Shown here one piece after another: positions 42,696-50,925 of a stretch of DNA of 64,000 nucleotides. Below the pieces are notes generated by a model. The model did no database searches. It had not been told where the DNA came from and saw only the letters and a program-made list of their open reading frames with translations. The position numbers and the translations under genes were made by a program. This stretch comes from Rhodobacteraceae bacterium IMCC1335. Lineage in GTDB: Bacteria > Pseudomonadota > Alphaproteobacteria > Rhodobacterales > Rhodobacteraceae. The stretch is taken from the NCBI GenBank assembly GCA_039640495.1, contig CP046864.1:2901001-2965000 (forward strand), written 5' to 3'. The stretch's first letter is position 1. Every line of letters starts with the position of its first letter.

Positions 42696-43606
42696 TTTAT
42701 ATGCCCCATTTTTTCCTTTTTATCTTTTAAAATTTGAGACACATCAGCAGCAGTCGGCAGTACTTCACAGTAAAAAGGTCTAGTAACTGTAAAGGATGCT
42801 GCAGCGTTCGCCCAGTGAACCGCTTCAATCTCTGACTGACCATTTGCCAACGATAGTGTAAAAGCTGCATGCCAAACATCGCCCGCACCAAGCGTGTTCA
42901 CCGCGGCGACTGGTAAAACCGGCACTTCAAATAGATTCTGACCATCATGACAGAGAACAGGTAGAGAGCCCCTGGTGACTGCACACCAACCTCCAAGTTG
43001 GCGGATCGCCCTTTCAAGTGCGCCGCCACCTTCGCCCGCAAAGTCAGCCAGTCCCTGCTGAGAAAATACCACGTGACTTGCTTTCTTTAGTGCTGGCATG
43101 GCATCAGCGACGGGTGCCTCTGCATCGACAACTACCGATTTTCCGCGGCGTCTAGCGGCCTCCACAATCTGCAAGGCTGCCTTAGGCAAACGGGTATCTA
43201 CTAACGCAGCATCAAATAAAAATTCAGCTGGGATTTCAATTTCCGCTTTTGCCAGATCATCATCACGATGGTTAATGATAGTTCTCTCACCATCTGGTGA
43301 AATCAGATTTGCCGAGCGCGATGTTACTGACCCTATTTTTGTGTACACCAGTCGGTCATTGATCCCACATCTCAAGATTTCGTCTCTCAGAAAATTACCA
43401 AGTATGTCGTCTCCAATCACACCCGCAAGACTTGCTTGCCCACCAAGACCTACAATTGTTGAAGCCGAATTCAAAGCTCCACCGCCTATCAACATTCTAG
43501 ATGACAGTGCTCTGTTTTTAGTACCCTTAGCAGGGAAGTCACCAATTTCGAATATCAAATCTACAGCTATCAACCCGCCGCAAAGGATCTCTGGCATTAC
43601 ATTCAA
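42692..43606 (-). CDS. PfkB-family sugar kinase
   Basis: A 304-residue ribokinase-like enzyme. The first PfkB region shows G-G-L-I-A-V-D-L-I-F-E and the substrate-binding I-G-G-G-A-L-N-S-A (near 37-45). The second signature N-T-L-G-A-G-D-V-W-H-A-A-F contains the catalytic aspartate and anion hole (near 245-257). It would phosphorylate a sugar or 2-keto-3-deoxy sugar acid with ATP. The start is ATG at 43606 or 43597. It is the first gene of the minus arm, divergent from the plus arm with a 108-base shared promoter region containing a perfect palindrome. Confidence 0.92.
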   Translation of the reverse strand: MNVMPEILCGGLIAVDLIFEIGDFPAKGTKNRALSSRMLIGGGALNSASTIVGLGGQASLAGVIGDDILGNFLRDEILRCGINDRLVYTKIGSVTSRSANLISPDGERTIINHRDDDLAKAEIEIPAEFLFDAALVDTRLPKAALQIVEAARRRGKSVVVDAEAPVADAMPALKKASHVVFSQQGLADFAGEGGGALERAIRQLGGWCAVTRGSLPVLCHDGQNLFEVPVLPVAAVNTLGAGDVWHAAFTLSLANGQSEIEAVHWANAAASFTVTRPFYCEVLPTAADVSQILKDKKEKMGHIK

Positions 43607-43640
43607 ATCTCCGGCTAAACAATTAACTATTTTATATCAC

Positions 43641-43650
43641 TAACATGTTA
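43641..43650. promoter_or_regulatory. Palindrome in the divergent promoter, candidate GntR operator
   Basis: Perfect ten-base palindrome TAACATGTTA in the very AT-rich 108 bases between the divergent pfkB and dapA-like genes. The cluster encodes a GntR/FCD regulator, whose family favours short AC/GT palindromes, so this is a plausible operator for both arms. Confidence 0.5.
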
Positions 43651-43714
43651 CATTGCTAATAAGTTTGCAATTTTAAATTTAATCCGATACTTTAACTTTC
43701 TAATATTATTATTT

Positions 43715-44596
43715 TTGGAGGCAACAATAACCCAATTTGGTATCTCAACAGCACTGTTAACACCTTTCAATAGCGATAATCGTATAAGTCTTTCGCTGCT
43801 TTGTATTCATGCGCACCATGTGCTTAAAAACGGTTCAGACGGCGTCACGATGTTCGGAACAACAGGGGAAGGCGCATCAATTGGTTTTGATGAGCGGCAA
43901 GAAGCCATTTGTGCTATTTTAGACAGTGGGATTGAGGCAGATCGGATAACACTAGGATTGTGCGCTTCAGCGGTTGACGATGTACTAATGCAAGTGCAGC
44001 AAGGAATGGCACTTGGTATCAAAAGGTTTTTGCTATTACCGCCTTATTATTTCAAGAATTTAGATGACCAAGGATTGTTTGACTGGCATGCCCAATTATT
44101 CAAAAAAGCAGACCCCTCAGCACAGTTCATACTTTATCATATCCCTCAAATCACTCAAGTACCGTTATCTTTCAATCTGATCCTGAAACTTCGAAAAGAA
44201 TTTCATAATCGCGTAATAGCTTTAAAGGATTCCGCAGGACTATGGGATGACACTAGAGCGGCTTTAGAAAGCCAAAAAATTCCAGTTTTGGTTGGGGATG
44301 AGCGCCTTTTGCACAAGGCAGCCGCCCTAGGTGCCGCTGGTTCCATCTGCGGCATGGCTAACCTCTACCCAAATCGTCTTCGAACACTATTTGAATCTCA
44401 CGTAGCGGATTTCGACCTTTGCGCTGACGTGGACCTAATTGTTTCCCATCCGGTCATTCCAGCTTTAAAACAAGCAATGGTGGCAATGACGGGTAATCTG
44501 GATTGGGGTCAGTTACGAGCTCCCTTACGGCCCTTGCCTCCAAAAGCTAAGGCGTCCATTGAGGCAAGGTTCGGCCAGCAAATGACAAGAACATGA
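43715..44596 (+). CDS. DapA-family aldolase/dehydratase (second)
   Basis: A TIM-barrel lyase with all classical motifs: T-A-L-L-T-P-F, M-F-G-T-T-G-E-G-A-S (phosphate/carboxylate loop), Y-H-I-P (catalytic tyrosine) and V-I-A-L-K-D-S-A-G (Schiff-base lysine). It would cleave or dehydrate a 2-keto acid. The start is unusual. The only canonical codon is a TTG at 43715 that overlaps the ribosome site; the perfect GGAGG at 43717-43721 is correctly spaced (five bases) for the in-frame ATA at 43727, giving 289 residues. It is translationally coupled (ATGA) to the following regulator gene. Confidence 0.9.
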   Translation: MEATITQFGISTALLTPFNSDNRISLSLLCIHAHHVLKNGSDGVTMFGTTGEGASIGFDERQEAICAILDSGIEADRITLGLCASAVDDVLMQVQQGMALGIKRFLLLPPYYFKNLDDQGLFDWHAQLFKKADPSAQFILYHIPQITQVPLSFNLILKLRKEFHNRVIALKDSAGLWDDTRAALESQKIPVLVGDERLLHKAAALGAAGSICGMANLYPNRLRTLFESHVADFDLCADVDLIVSHPVIPALKQAMVAMTGNLDWGQLRAPLRPLPPKAKASIEARFGQQMTRT

Positions 44597-45249
44597 CACC
44601 AATCTCTACCCTGCGCCTTCGTGACCATGCCTATTCAAATTTTACAGAAAAATTGCTATCGCGCGACATTCAACCTGGCCAGATTGTATCTCAGCGTGAA
44701 CTTGTCGAACTGACAGGAATGCCTCTTGGCGCCATCCGTGAAATGGTGCCTAGGCTGGAAGCGGATGGTCTTATTAAAACCGTTTCAAAAAGAGGGTTAC
44801 AAGTCCTTTCAATCGACGTAAAGCTTGTCCGTGATGCCTTTCAATTGCGTTCTATTATCGAGAGCGAGGCAATCGCAGAATTCTGTACGGCTGCTCCGAA
44901 AAAAGAAATCGCAAACCTTGAAAAACAACATCAAAAGTTACGTAAGGAAGCCAGTTTTTCTGTATCTTCTGACATCCTGAAAACCGCTCAACAGATCGAT
45001 TGGAATTTTCACGAATTAATTGTTGACCGGATGGAGAACGCTCTGATCTCAGACACTTACCGCGTCAATACCATAAAAATCAGATTAATCCGAAATAGCG
45101 ATACTCGGATGTTGCCAGAACTTGTAGTGTCGGTTTTGGATGAACATCTCGCAGTTATAGCTGCGCTTAAGGCCTGCGATACACCGGGCGCCGTGGCGGC
45201 CCTTCAAACTCATATTTACAGCGCCAAGCGACGTGCATTGGGGATGTAA
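44593..45249 (+). CDS. GntR-family regulator with FCD domain
   Basis: A 218-residue regulator: N-terminal winged helix (I-Q-P-G-Q-I-V-S-Q-R-E-L-V-E-L-T-G-M-P-L-G-A-I-R-E-M, wing K-T-V-S-K-R-G-L-Q-V) and a C-terminal helical FCD domain beginning F-Q-L-R-S-I-I-E-S-E-A. The recognition helix is at about residues 40-58. Overlap with the upstream lyase gene by four bases shows it is co-transcribed. It presumably represses the divergent catabolic arms and the TRAP transporter until a pathway intermediate binds. Confidence 0.9.
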   Translation: MTPISTLRLRDHAYSNFTEKLLSRDIQPGQIVSQRELVELTGMPLGAIREMVPRLEADGLIKTVSKRGLQVLSIDVKLVRDAFQLRSIIESEAIAEFCTAAPKKEIANLEKQHQKLRKEASFSVSSDILKTAQQIDWNFHELIVDRMENALISDTYRVNTIKIRLIRNSDTRMLPELVVSVLDEHLAVIAALKACDTPGAVAALQTHIYSAKRRALGM

Positions 45250-45285
45250 AAGGAATTTCGTTGGATGATTTTTTCAGCGAATAAA

Positions 45286-45307
45286 AATGCGGATATGTCC
45301 GCGCATT
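45286..45307. promoter_or_regulatory. Imperfect palindrome before the TRAP genes
   Basis: AATGCGGA-TATG-TCCGCGCATT (22 bases) lies between the regulator and dctP, 18 bases before the dctP start. It can fold as a hairpin or act as a regulator site for the TRAP genes. The GGATATGTCC core resembles the GGACATGTCC palindrome near 19.37 kb. Confidence 0.4.
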
Positions 45308-45324
45308 AATATGGAGGAATTGCA

Positions 45325-46317
45325 ATGATTACCAAATTTACGAAATACACACTATCGGCGCTTACTGCCGCTGCAATAGCCGTCCCGGCCTTTGCAGCCG
45401 ACCTAACCTTGCGTATGTCAACACCCGCGTCTGAAACCGATCAACGGTCAATTGCGCTTGCAAAGGTCTTCGCGCCAGCTGTTGCCGAATTTGCTACTTA
45501 CGAACCTCATTATAACGGCTCGCTAATCGCACAAGGGTCCGAACTGGAAACTATTTCGTCCGGTGATCTGGAGATGTCGATTACTTCTGCGCAAGAGCTT
45601 GGTCAATTCTTCCCCGAGTTCACCATATTTGCCACTGGTTATGTCCATCAAAATGCCGCCCATCAGGTCGCTGTGTTCAATGATCCTCTTATGGACCCAT
45701 TCAAACAACAGGTCGAAGACGAGCTTGGCGTAAAACTGTTGGCAGTTATGTACCTTGGACAACGCCACGTGAATTTGCGTCAAACAAAAGACGAGTTGAC
45801 AGTACGGACACCAGCAGATTTAGCGGGCGTTAACTTGCGGATGCCTGGTACTGACGCCTGGCAGTTTCTGGGAAAGGCGCTGGGAGCCAACCCAACTCCA
45901 ATGGCATTTACTGAGGTTTACACGGCACTTCAAACAGGTTCGGTAGATGGGCAAGATAATCCGCTGCCCACAGTCGTGGACGCTAAGTTTTATGAAGTGA
46001 CCAAGCAGATTGCTTTAACATCGCACCTAGTTGATCTAAACTATGTTGCTTTTTCAAAATCTGTCTGGGATGGATTGACTGCTGACCAACAAGCTACTGT
46101 TAAGGCTGCTGCAGAAGCAGCAGCGGAAAGCGGGCGTCAGGCACAGTTAGAAAAAGAAGCAACCCTGGTATCATTTCTGACCGAACAAGGACTGGCAGTT
46201 TACGAACCTGATCTAAAAGCGTTTCGTGATCACGTTCAAGCACAATATGCAGGCTCTGAACTTGCTGCAAGCTGGCCAGACGGGGTACTCGAAAAGATTA
46301 ATGCACTCGGAAACTAG
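45325..46317 (+). CDS. dctP: TRAP transporter substrate-binding protein DctP
   Basis: A 330-residue periplasmic receptor of the DctP family. Signal peptide: residues 1-24 (ending V-P-A-F-A-A). The mature part starts D-L-T-L-R-M-S-T-P-A-S-E. The central G-V-N-L-R-M-P-G-T-D-A-W with the conserved arginine (R-M-P), which binds a substrate carboxylate, is followed by T-E-V-Y-T-A-L-Q-T-G-S-V-D-G-Q-D-N-P. TATGGAGG precedes the ATG. Together with the DapA-family, PfkB and PhyH genes, uptake of a carboxylated sugar derivative is likely. A strong hairpin follows. Confidence 0.95.
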   Translation: MITKFTKYTLSALTAAAIAVPAFAADLTLRMSTPASETDQRSIALAKVFAPAVAEFATYEPHYNGSLIAQGSELETISSGDLEMSITSAQELGQFFPEFTIFATGYVHQNAAHQVAVFNDPLMDPFKQQVEDELGVKLLAVMYLGQRHVNLRQTKDELTVRTPADLAGVNLRMPGTDAWQFLGKALGANPTPMAFTEVYTALQTGSVDGQDNPLPTVVDAKFYEVTKQIALTSHLVDLNYVAFSKSVWDGLTADQQATVKAAAEAAAESGRQAQLEKEATLVSFLTEQGLAVYEPDLKAFRDHVQAQYAGSELAASWPDGVLEKINALGN

Positions 46318-46337
46318 CTTCAAACGCAACAGTCGAA

Positions 46338-46364
46338 AGGGGGACGGGTTTATCCCGTCCCCCT
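46338..46364 (+). terminator. Strong hairpin after dctP
   Basis: Perfect stem AGGGGGACGGG / CCCGTCCCCCT with a five-base loop, not followed by a T-run. It probably protects the dctP message and partly attenuates transcription into dctQ. Confidence 0.7.
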
Positions 46365-46403
46365 GTTAGTAAAATAGATTTTGTCTATTTTCGGAGTGCC
46401 TAC

Positions 46404-46967
46404 ATGAAAAAACTGCAGACCTACTTAGATCACTTGGCGCAAGCCATTGCTGCAGCAATGATGGCTGCGATGTTTGCTACTTTCATTTTACAGATCGTCG
46501 TGCGCTATTCTGCACGTTTGGAATGGCTACCCCAGCGGTTTCCTTTTCTTGATCCTTCACTTTACGGTTGGACACTGGAATTTTGTTTGCTGTTGTGGGT
46601 TTGGCTGGTTTTCTGGGGAAATGCCTTTGTTGTCCGCGAACAAGATCATGTCACTTTTGACATTCTATTTCAGGTTGCAGGGCCAAGGATGCAACGCTGT
46701 TTCTTAATTATAATTGGTACCGCTATTTGTACTGCATTGATCCTTTCGTTAGAACCAACATGGTCCAAATTTCATATTTTGCGGCTAAAGAAGACTGCAA
46801 CATTGTCCAACCTGTTTGGCGACTGGGTTCGAATGAGAGATATCTATTCCATATACATCTTTTTTCTAATCGCTGTGTCTATTCGTTATGTGGTCGTCGT
46901 CTATCGCGCAATCCGTTACGGGCTCGAAGAACCAATCTATGAAAGCTTGGAAGACAGAACAAAATGA
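46404..46967 (+). CDS. dctQ: TRAP transporter small membrane subunit DctQ
   Basis: A 187-residue protein with four membrane helices. The W-T-L-E-F-C-L-L-L-W-V-W-L-V-F-W-G segment and the R-E-Q-D-H-V-T-F-D-I motif are typical of DctQ. It clamps to DctM and stabilises the complex. Overlaps dctM by four bases. Confidence 0.9.
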   Translation: MKKLQTYLDHLAQAIAAAMMAAMFATFILQIVVRYSARLEWLPQRFPFLDPSLYGWTLEFCLLLWVWLVFWGNAFVVREQDHVTFDILFQVAGPRMQRCFLIIIGTAICTALILSLEPTWSKFHILRLKKTATLSNLFGDWVRMRDIYSIYIFFLIAVSIRYVVVVYRAIRYGLEEPIYESLEDRTK

Positions 46968-48259
46968 GTATCGAATTCCTTATCTGTCTGGGCACGCTGT
47001 TTTTCCTTGCTGGTATCGGTGCACCAATTGCTTATGCCATTTTGGTTGCATCCATAGCCTATTTATTTGCAGCGGGTCAGGGGATAGGAATTGCGGGCAA
47101 AGTCTTGATGGACGGACTGTATCAAAGTTTCATTCTGCTCGCGGTACCATTATTTATTGTCGCCGCGAATATTATGAACGCCGGGACTATCAGCGATCGG
47201 CTTTTAAGTTTTTGCGTTGCTCTCGTAGGGCGGTTTCGTGGGGGACTAGGACATGTAAATATTGTGGCATCATTGATTTTTTCGGGCATGTCGGGATCTG
47301 CTGTCGCTGATGCCGCCGGGATAGGAAAAATCATCATTCAGATGATGACTAAAAGTGGGCATTACACGCGTGGTTATGCGGCCGCCATCACCGCCGCCTC
47401 AGCTACGATTGGCCCCATTATCCCACCGTCTATACCGATGGTTCTTTATGCCTTAGTATCCAACACTTCTATTGGATACCTATTTCTAGGTGGTATCATT
47501 CCTGGCCTTTTGATGGGCTCTGTGCTGATGGGTATGAATACCTACTTGTCCCACCGTCGCAGGTTTGCACTTGAAGAGCCGGTTCCACTGTCACAATTGC
47601 CTTTACGCACTGCAAACGCATTTCCCGCACTGTTAATGCCAGCCATCCTGCTCTATGGAATTTATGGAGGTGTAACGACACCTACAGAGGCTGCTGCTGT
47701 GGCAGCATTTTATGCATTGATGCTTGCAGCATTCTTTTACCGCGCACTTAACTTCAGCACGCTTTATAACATCCTTGTTGAAAGTGCTCGTTCTTCAGCG
47801 GCGGTCGGACTAGTAATAGGTGGTGCGCTCATCCTAAACTACGTTGTCGCCTCAGAAAACATTCCAAGCTTACTCGCACAACGTTTGGTTGGACTTGATA
47901 TCAACCCGCTTCTGTTTCTTCTCGGTGTTAACTTGCTGCTTCTGCTTCTGGGATGTGTTTTAGATGCAACCACAATCATTTTGGTTATCATTCCACTTTT
48001 TTTACCAACCTGTCGCGAGTTAGGTATCGACCTCGTACACTTCGGGGTCGTTGCAATAGTAAACTGCATGATTGGGTTAATTACTCCGCCTTACGGTATG
48101 TTACTGTTTGTACTAAATGCAGTAACACGTATTAAATTATCCGAAATCATCCATGAAATTTGGCCATTCCTTGTAGCTCTTATGATTGCGCTTTTGGGAT
48201 TGGTTTTATTTCCAGAGCTCGTTCTCTGGCTACCGCGATTGTTTGGCTATGCAGGCTAA
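46964..48259 (+). CDS. dctM: TRAP transporter large membrane subunit DctM
   Basis: A 431-residue sodium-coupled membrane subunit of the ion-transporter superfamily, about 11-12 helices. Conserved words: P-L-F-I-V-A-A-N-I-M-N-A-G, F-S-G-M-S-G-S-A-V-A-D-A-A-G-I-G, S-A-T-I-G-P-I-I-P-P-S-I-P-M, G-V-T-T-P-T-E-A-A-A-V-A-A, and L-G-C-V-L-D-A-T-T-I-I-L-V. Ends the plus arm of the catabolic cluster; immediately afterwards the sequence turns into phage remnants. Confidence 0.95.
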   Translation: MSIEFLICLGTLFFLAGIGAPIAYAILVASIAYLFAAGQGIGIAGKVLMDGLYQSFILLAVPLFIVAANIMNAGTISDRLLSFCVALVGRFRGGLGHVNIVASLIFSGMSGSAVADAAGIGKIIIQMMTKSGHYTRGYAAAITAASATIGPIIPPSIPMVLYALVSNTSIGYLFLGGIIPGLLMGSVLMGMNTYLSHRRRFALEEPVPLSQLPLRTANAFPALLMPAILLYGIYGGVTTPTEAAAVAAFYALMLAAFFYRALNFSTLYNILVESARSSAAVGLVIGGALILNYVVASENIPSLLAQRLVGLDINPLLFLLGVNLLLLLLGCVLDATTIILVIIPLFLPTCRELGIDLVHFGVVAIVNCMIGLITPPYGMLLFVLNAVTRIKLSEIIHEIWPFLVALMIALLGLVLFPELVLWLPRLFGYAG

Positions 48260-48261
48260 CT

Positions 48262-48572
48262 GCAACTTGGTCAAAAACAAAAATGGCCGGGCGAAAATAA
48301 GGAGCTAGACAAGGTCAGCAAGCAATGGGCGTTTCCAGGTGGTTGAGGGTCAGCATGGCGGGCTGTCCAAAGAACAACGCTTTGAGAATATTCAGCATAA
48401 GATAAATACAGGTCAGGTCTTTCTTGCAAAGGGCGTAAGCGGCATTGAGTTATTCCTAAGTGAGTTGCGCGGCTTTCCATACGGCGCCCATGATGATCTT
48501 GTCGATAGCTTTACCATGGCGCTTAAAGAGATGGGAAAAGGCTCTGGCAGAGCTGTTTGGCGCATTAGCTAA
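48262..48572 (+). pseudogene. Terminase large subunit, C-terminal remnant
   Basis: Reads K-W-P-G-E-N-K-E-L-D-K-V-S-K-Q-W-A-F, then after one extra base V-V-E-G-Q-H-G-G-L-S-K-E-Q-R-F and V-F-L-A-K-G-V-S-G-I-E-L-F-L-S-E-L then F-P-Y-G-A-H-D-D-L-V-D-S-F. The H-D-D-x-V-D segment is the last metal-binding motif of the terminase nuclease domain. A further frame break lies near 48535, after which the sequence E-L-F-G-A-L-A-K-K continues in another frame. Left border abuts dctM. Confidence 0.7.
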
Positions 48573-48640
48573 AAAGGACTTCACTTCTGGAGCACCGCAA
48601 GCCTGTGTGGACATGCGATTTGTCTACACAGGAGAAGAGA

Positions 48641-49049
48641 ATGGCCTTACCCGATTTAGCTAAAGCTTCCCGCAAAGAACTCATTGGTGAATGGCGGCGG
48701 GTGTTCAAATGCCGGGAACCCGAAAAAGCCGGCGCTAAGGTTCTTAGAACTTGCCTGCAAGTGCAGCTTGAACGGCGAGGAAACATTCAGGCCTGCAATA
48801 ACGCCCATGCAAAGCTGATAAGCCGCCTGAAGCGTCACGAGGCAGGCAAATGGGGCGTTGGCGCCCCAGACAGCCCTCTCGCCCGGCACAGAGCTTGTGC
48901 GAAGCTATCGTGGGCAGACATATACTGTGCTGGTTCGCGATAATGGCTTTGAGTGGAATGGGAGCTGTTATGGATCCCTCTCCGAGATTGCCACTCTCAT
49001 TACCGGCTCGCGCAGATCAGGTCCCAAGTTCTTTGGGCTTAAACCCTAA
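48641..49049 (+). pseudogene. DUF2924 family protein, frameshifted
   Basis: Begins at an ATG with AGGAGAAGAG: M-A-L-P-D-L-A-K-A-S-R-K-E-L-I-G-E-W. A second frame from about 48858 supplies the C-terminal DUF2924 part, S-P-G-T-E-L-V-R-S-Y-R-G-Q-T-Y then G-F-E-W-N-G-S-C-Y-G-S-L-S-E-I-A and S-G-P-K-F-F-G-L-K. The shift lies around 48840-48870. DUF2924 proteins are normally encoded next to large serine recombinases of phages, as here: its stop overlaps the recombinase start by one base (TAATG). Confidence 0.72.
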
Positions 49050-50611
49050 TGCGCTGCGCCATCTATACGCGCAAGAGTACCGATGAGGGATTAGAGCAGA
49101 GCTTTAATTCTTTGGATGCGCAGCGCGAGGCTTGCGAAGCTTTTATCGCCTCGCAAAAGCATGAGGGGTGGATCATGGATGATACCCCCTATGATGATGG
49201 AGGCTGGTCGGGCGGCACGCTTGAGCGACCAGCTGTTCAGCAATTGCTTGAAGATGTTCGACAGGGCCGCGTTCAAATCATTGTGGTTTACAAGATAGAT
49301 CGCCTCACCCGCTCCTTAACCGACTTTGCCAAGCTGGTTGAGATCTTTGATACGCATAAAGTCACTTTTGTCTCTGTTACCCAGCAGTTTAATACCACCA
49401 CCTCTATGGGGCGCTTAACGCTTAATGTTCTTTTATCCTTTGCCCAGTACGAGCGGGAAATAACCGGAGAGCGTATTCGCGATAAGTTTGCTGCCTCTAA
49501 AGCCAAGGGCATGTTTATGGGCGGCAAGGTGCCTGTGGGCTATAGGCTTGGAAACCGAGAGCTTTTGATTGATGAGATATATGCGCAAGTTGTTACCCAA
49601 ATCTTTGAGTCCTATTTAAAGCTCGGCTCGGCAAGTAAGGTAAAAACCTATTTGCAGGAATTGAATATTCGAACCCCGCCGCGCGAACATCGAAATGGTA
49701 AAATCTCTGGCGGCAAGTATTTTACGACGGGGCATCTTTATCAAATATTGTCCAACCCGATTTATATCGGACAGGTCCGCCATCATGGTAAGATTTATGA
49801 TGGACAGCATGAGGCTATTCTTTCCCAAAGCTTGTGGGATGAAGTGCAACACAAGCTTGCAGAAAATGCAGCCCGCCCGAAAGGAATATCTGCCCGGCGC
49901 AAAGTGCAATACCCACTGGTTGGAAAGATCTTTTCTTCTAGCGGGCATAGGCTAGCGCCCACAACGGTTCACAAGCCCACCAAAGCCAATCAAAAGAATT
50001 ACTATCGCCATTATACCGTTAATAGAACAAGGCGGGAGCCTCCCTATGGGGAGTTAACCTCCCTGCCCGCTCAGGAAGCTGAACATGTTACATCGCTAGC
50101 GCTGCAAAAGCTTTTGGCCGATTTAAAGGCCGAGCAATCAAACTTATCAGCGGATATGTTTTTGCAAAAACGGCAGGAGGTTATGCAGCTGTCTCTTCGA
50201 GAGCTTACGGAAACTGTGGTTTTGTATAAGGACAGGCTTGAAGTGACGCTGTCAAAGTCCATCGCGGAGCGCTTAGAACTTACAGAGCCCGCCTGTTTTT
50301 CCTATCCAATAAAGCCGCGCAGTGTTGGAAAAAGAAACAAGGTTATTTTAAGTGATATTCCTCAGAACACTCCAAACCAAGAATTGATCCTATGTGTTGC
50401 AAAAAGCTGGAAATGGTATCAATCGCTTTCAAAAGGCAAAGTAGGATCCGTTCAGGAACTTGCAATGCAAGAAAAGACAAGTGTTGAAACCATTACGCGC
50501 AATCTACCGCTCGCTATCCTAAAACCTGATCAAGTTGAAATGCTTCTCAAAGGGCAGCATGCGCCTGACCTTAGTGTGGCACAGCTGCTTAAAGCTCCAA
50601 GCCTCATTTAA
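49049..50611 (+). CDS. Large serine recombinase
   Basis: A 520-residue site-specific recombinase. The resolvase catalytic domain begins A-I-Y-T-R-K-S-T-D-E-G (nucleophile S10), with D-A-Q-R-E-A-C near 24 and Y-K-I-D-R-L-T-R-S near 84, then R-L-T-L-N-V-L-L-S-F-A-Q-Y-E-R-E. The recombinase domain follows (about 165-290, G-Y-R-L-G at its start, L-S-N-P-I-Y-I-G-Q-V). The zinc-ribbon region is altered (F-S-S-S-G-H instead of C-x-x-C). The enzyme integrates or excises phage-like elements. It lies 180 bases from the right 97-base repeat, which fits a role in mobilising the flanked segment. Confidence 0.9.
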   Translation: MRCAIYTRKSTDEGLEQSFNSLDAQREACEAFIASQKHEGWIMDDTPYDDGGWSGGTLERPAVQQLLEDVRQGRVQIIVVYKIDRLTRSLTDFAKLVEIFDTHKVTFVSVTQQFNTTTSMGRLTLNVLLSFAQYEREITGERIRDKFAASKAKGMFMGGKVPVGYRLGNRELLIDEIYAQVVTQIFESYLKLGSASKVKTYLQELNIRTPPREHRNGKISGGKYFTTGHLYQILSNPIYIGQVRHHGKIYDGQHEAILSQSLWDEVQHKLAENAARPKGISARRKVQYPLVGKIFSSSGHRLAPTTVHKPTKANQKNYYRHYTVNRTRREPPYGELTSLPAQEAEHVTSLALQKLLADLKAEQSNLSADMFLQKRQEVMQLSLRELTETVVLYKDRLEVTLSKSIAERLELTEPACFSYPIKPRSVGKRNKVILSDIPQNTPNQELILCVAKSWKWYQSLSKGKVGSVQELAMQEKTSVETITRNLPLAILKPDQVEMLLKGQHAPDLSVAQLLKAPSLI

Positions 50612-50790
50612 CCATAACTCCCCCAACTCCATGCGCTGCGTTTTGCCAGAGATCTTTGGCTGTTTGAGGGGTGTTTTGGGCGTGTGGAGAGCTCTGTAAG
50701 TTGCTCACGATGAACAGCCATCCCAAAAGGTACAAGCAATTCAGCGGTATAGCTTGGATAAGTGATAGATCTATAAAAGTAAGGGGGTTA

Positions 50791-50887
50791 GTGGCGCACC
50801 GGGGATGCGACCGAACTTTAATAAGGTTGTTTATTATCAATGATTTAGTGAAGTGCCATTTTTGAAAAGTGGTCCCAAAAGCGGTCC
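50791..50887 (+). repeat. 97-base direct repeat, right copy (candidate att site)
   Basis: Same length and orientation as 31174-31270, with about 11 differences, mostly in the second half. It lies 179 bases after the serine recombinase gene and just before the defence block. A 78-codon minus frame at 50604-50840 crosses it and is not called. Confidence 0.7.
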
Positions 50888-50925
50888 ACCCCTATATTTC
50901 CATAACATTTTAGCGACTAGCTTAT

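Noticed and set aside
50604..50840. 78-codon minus-strand frame
   Set aside because: Crosses the right 97-base repeat and has no family features.
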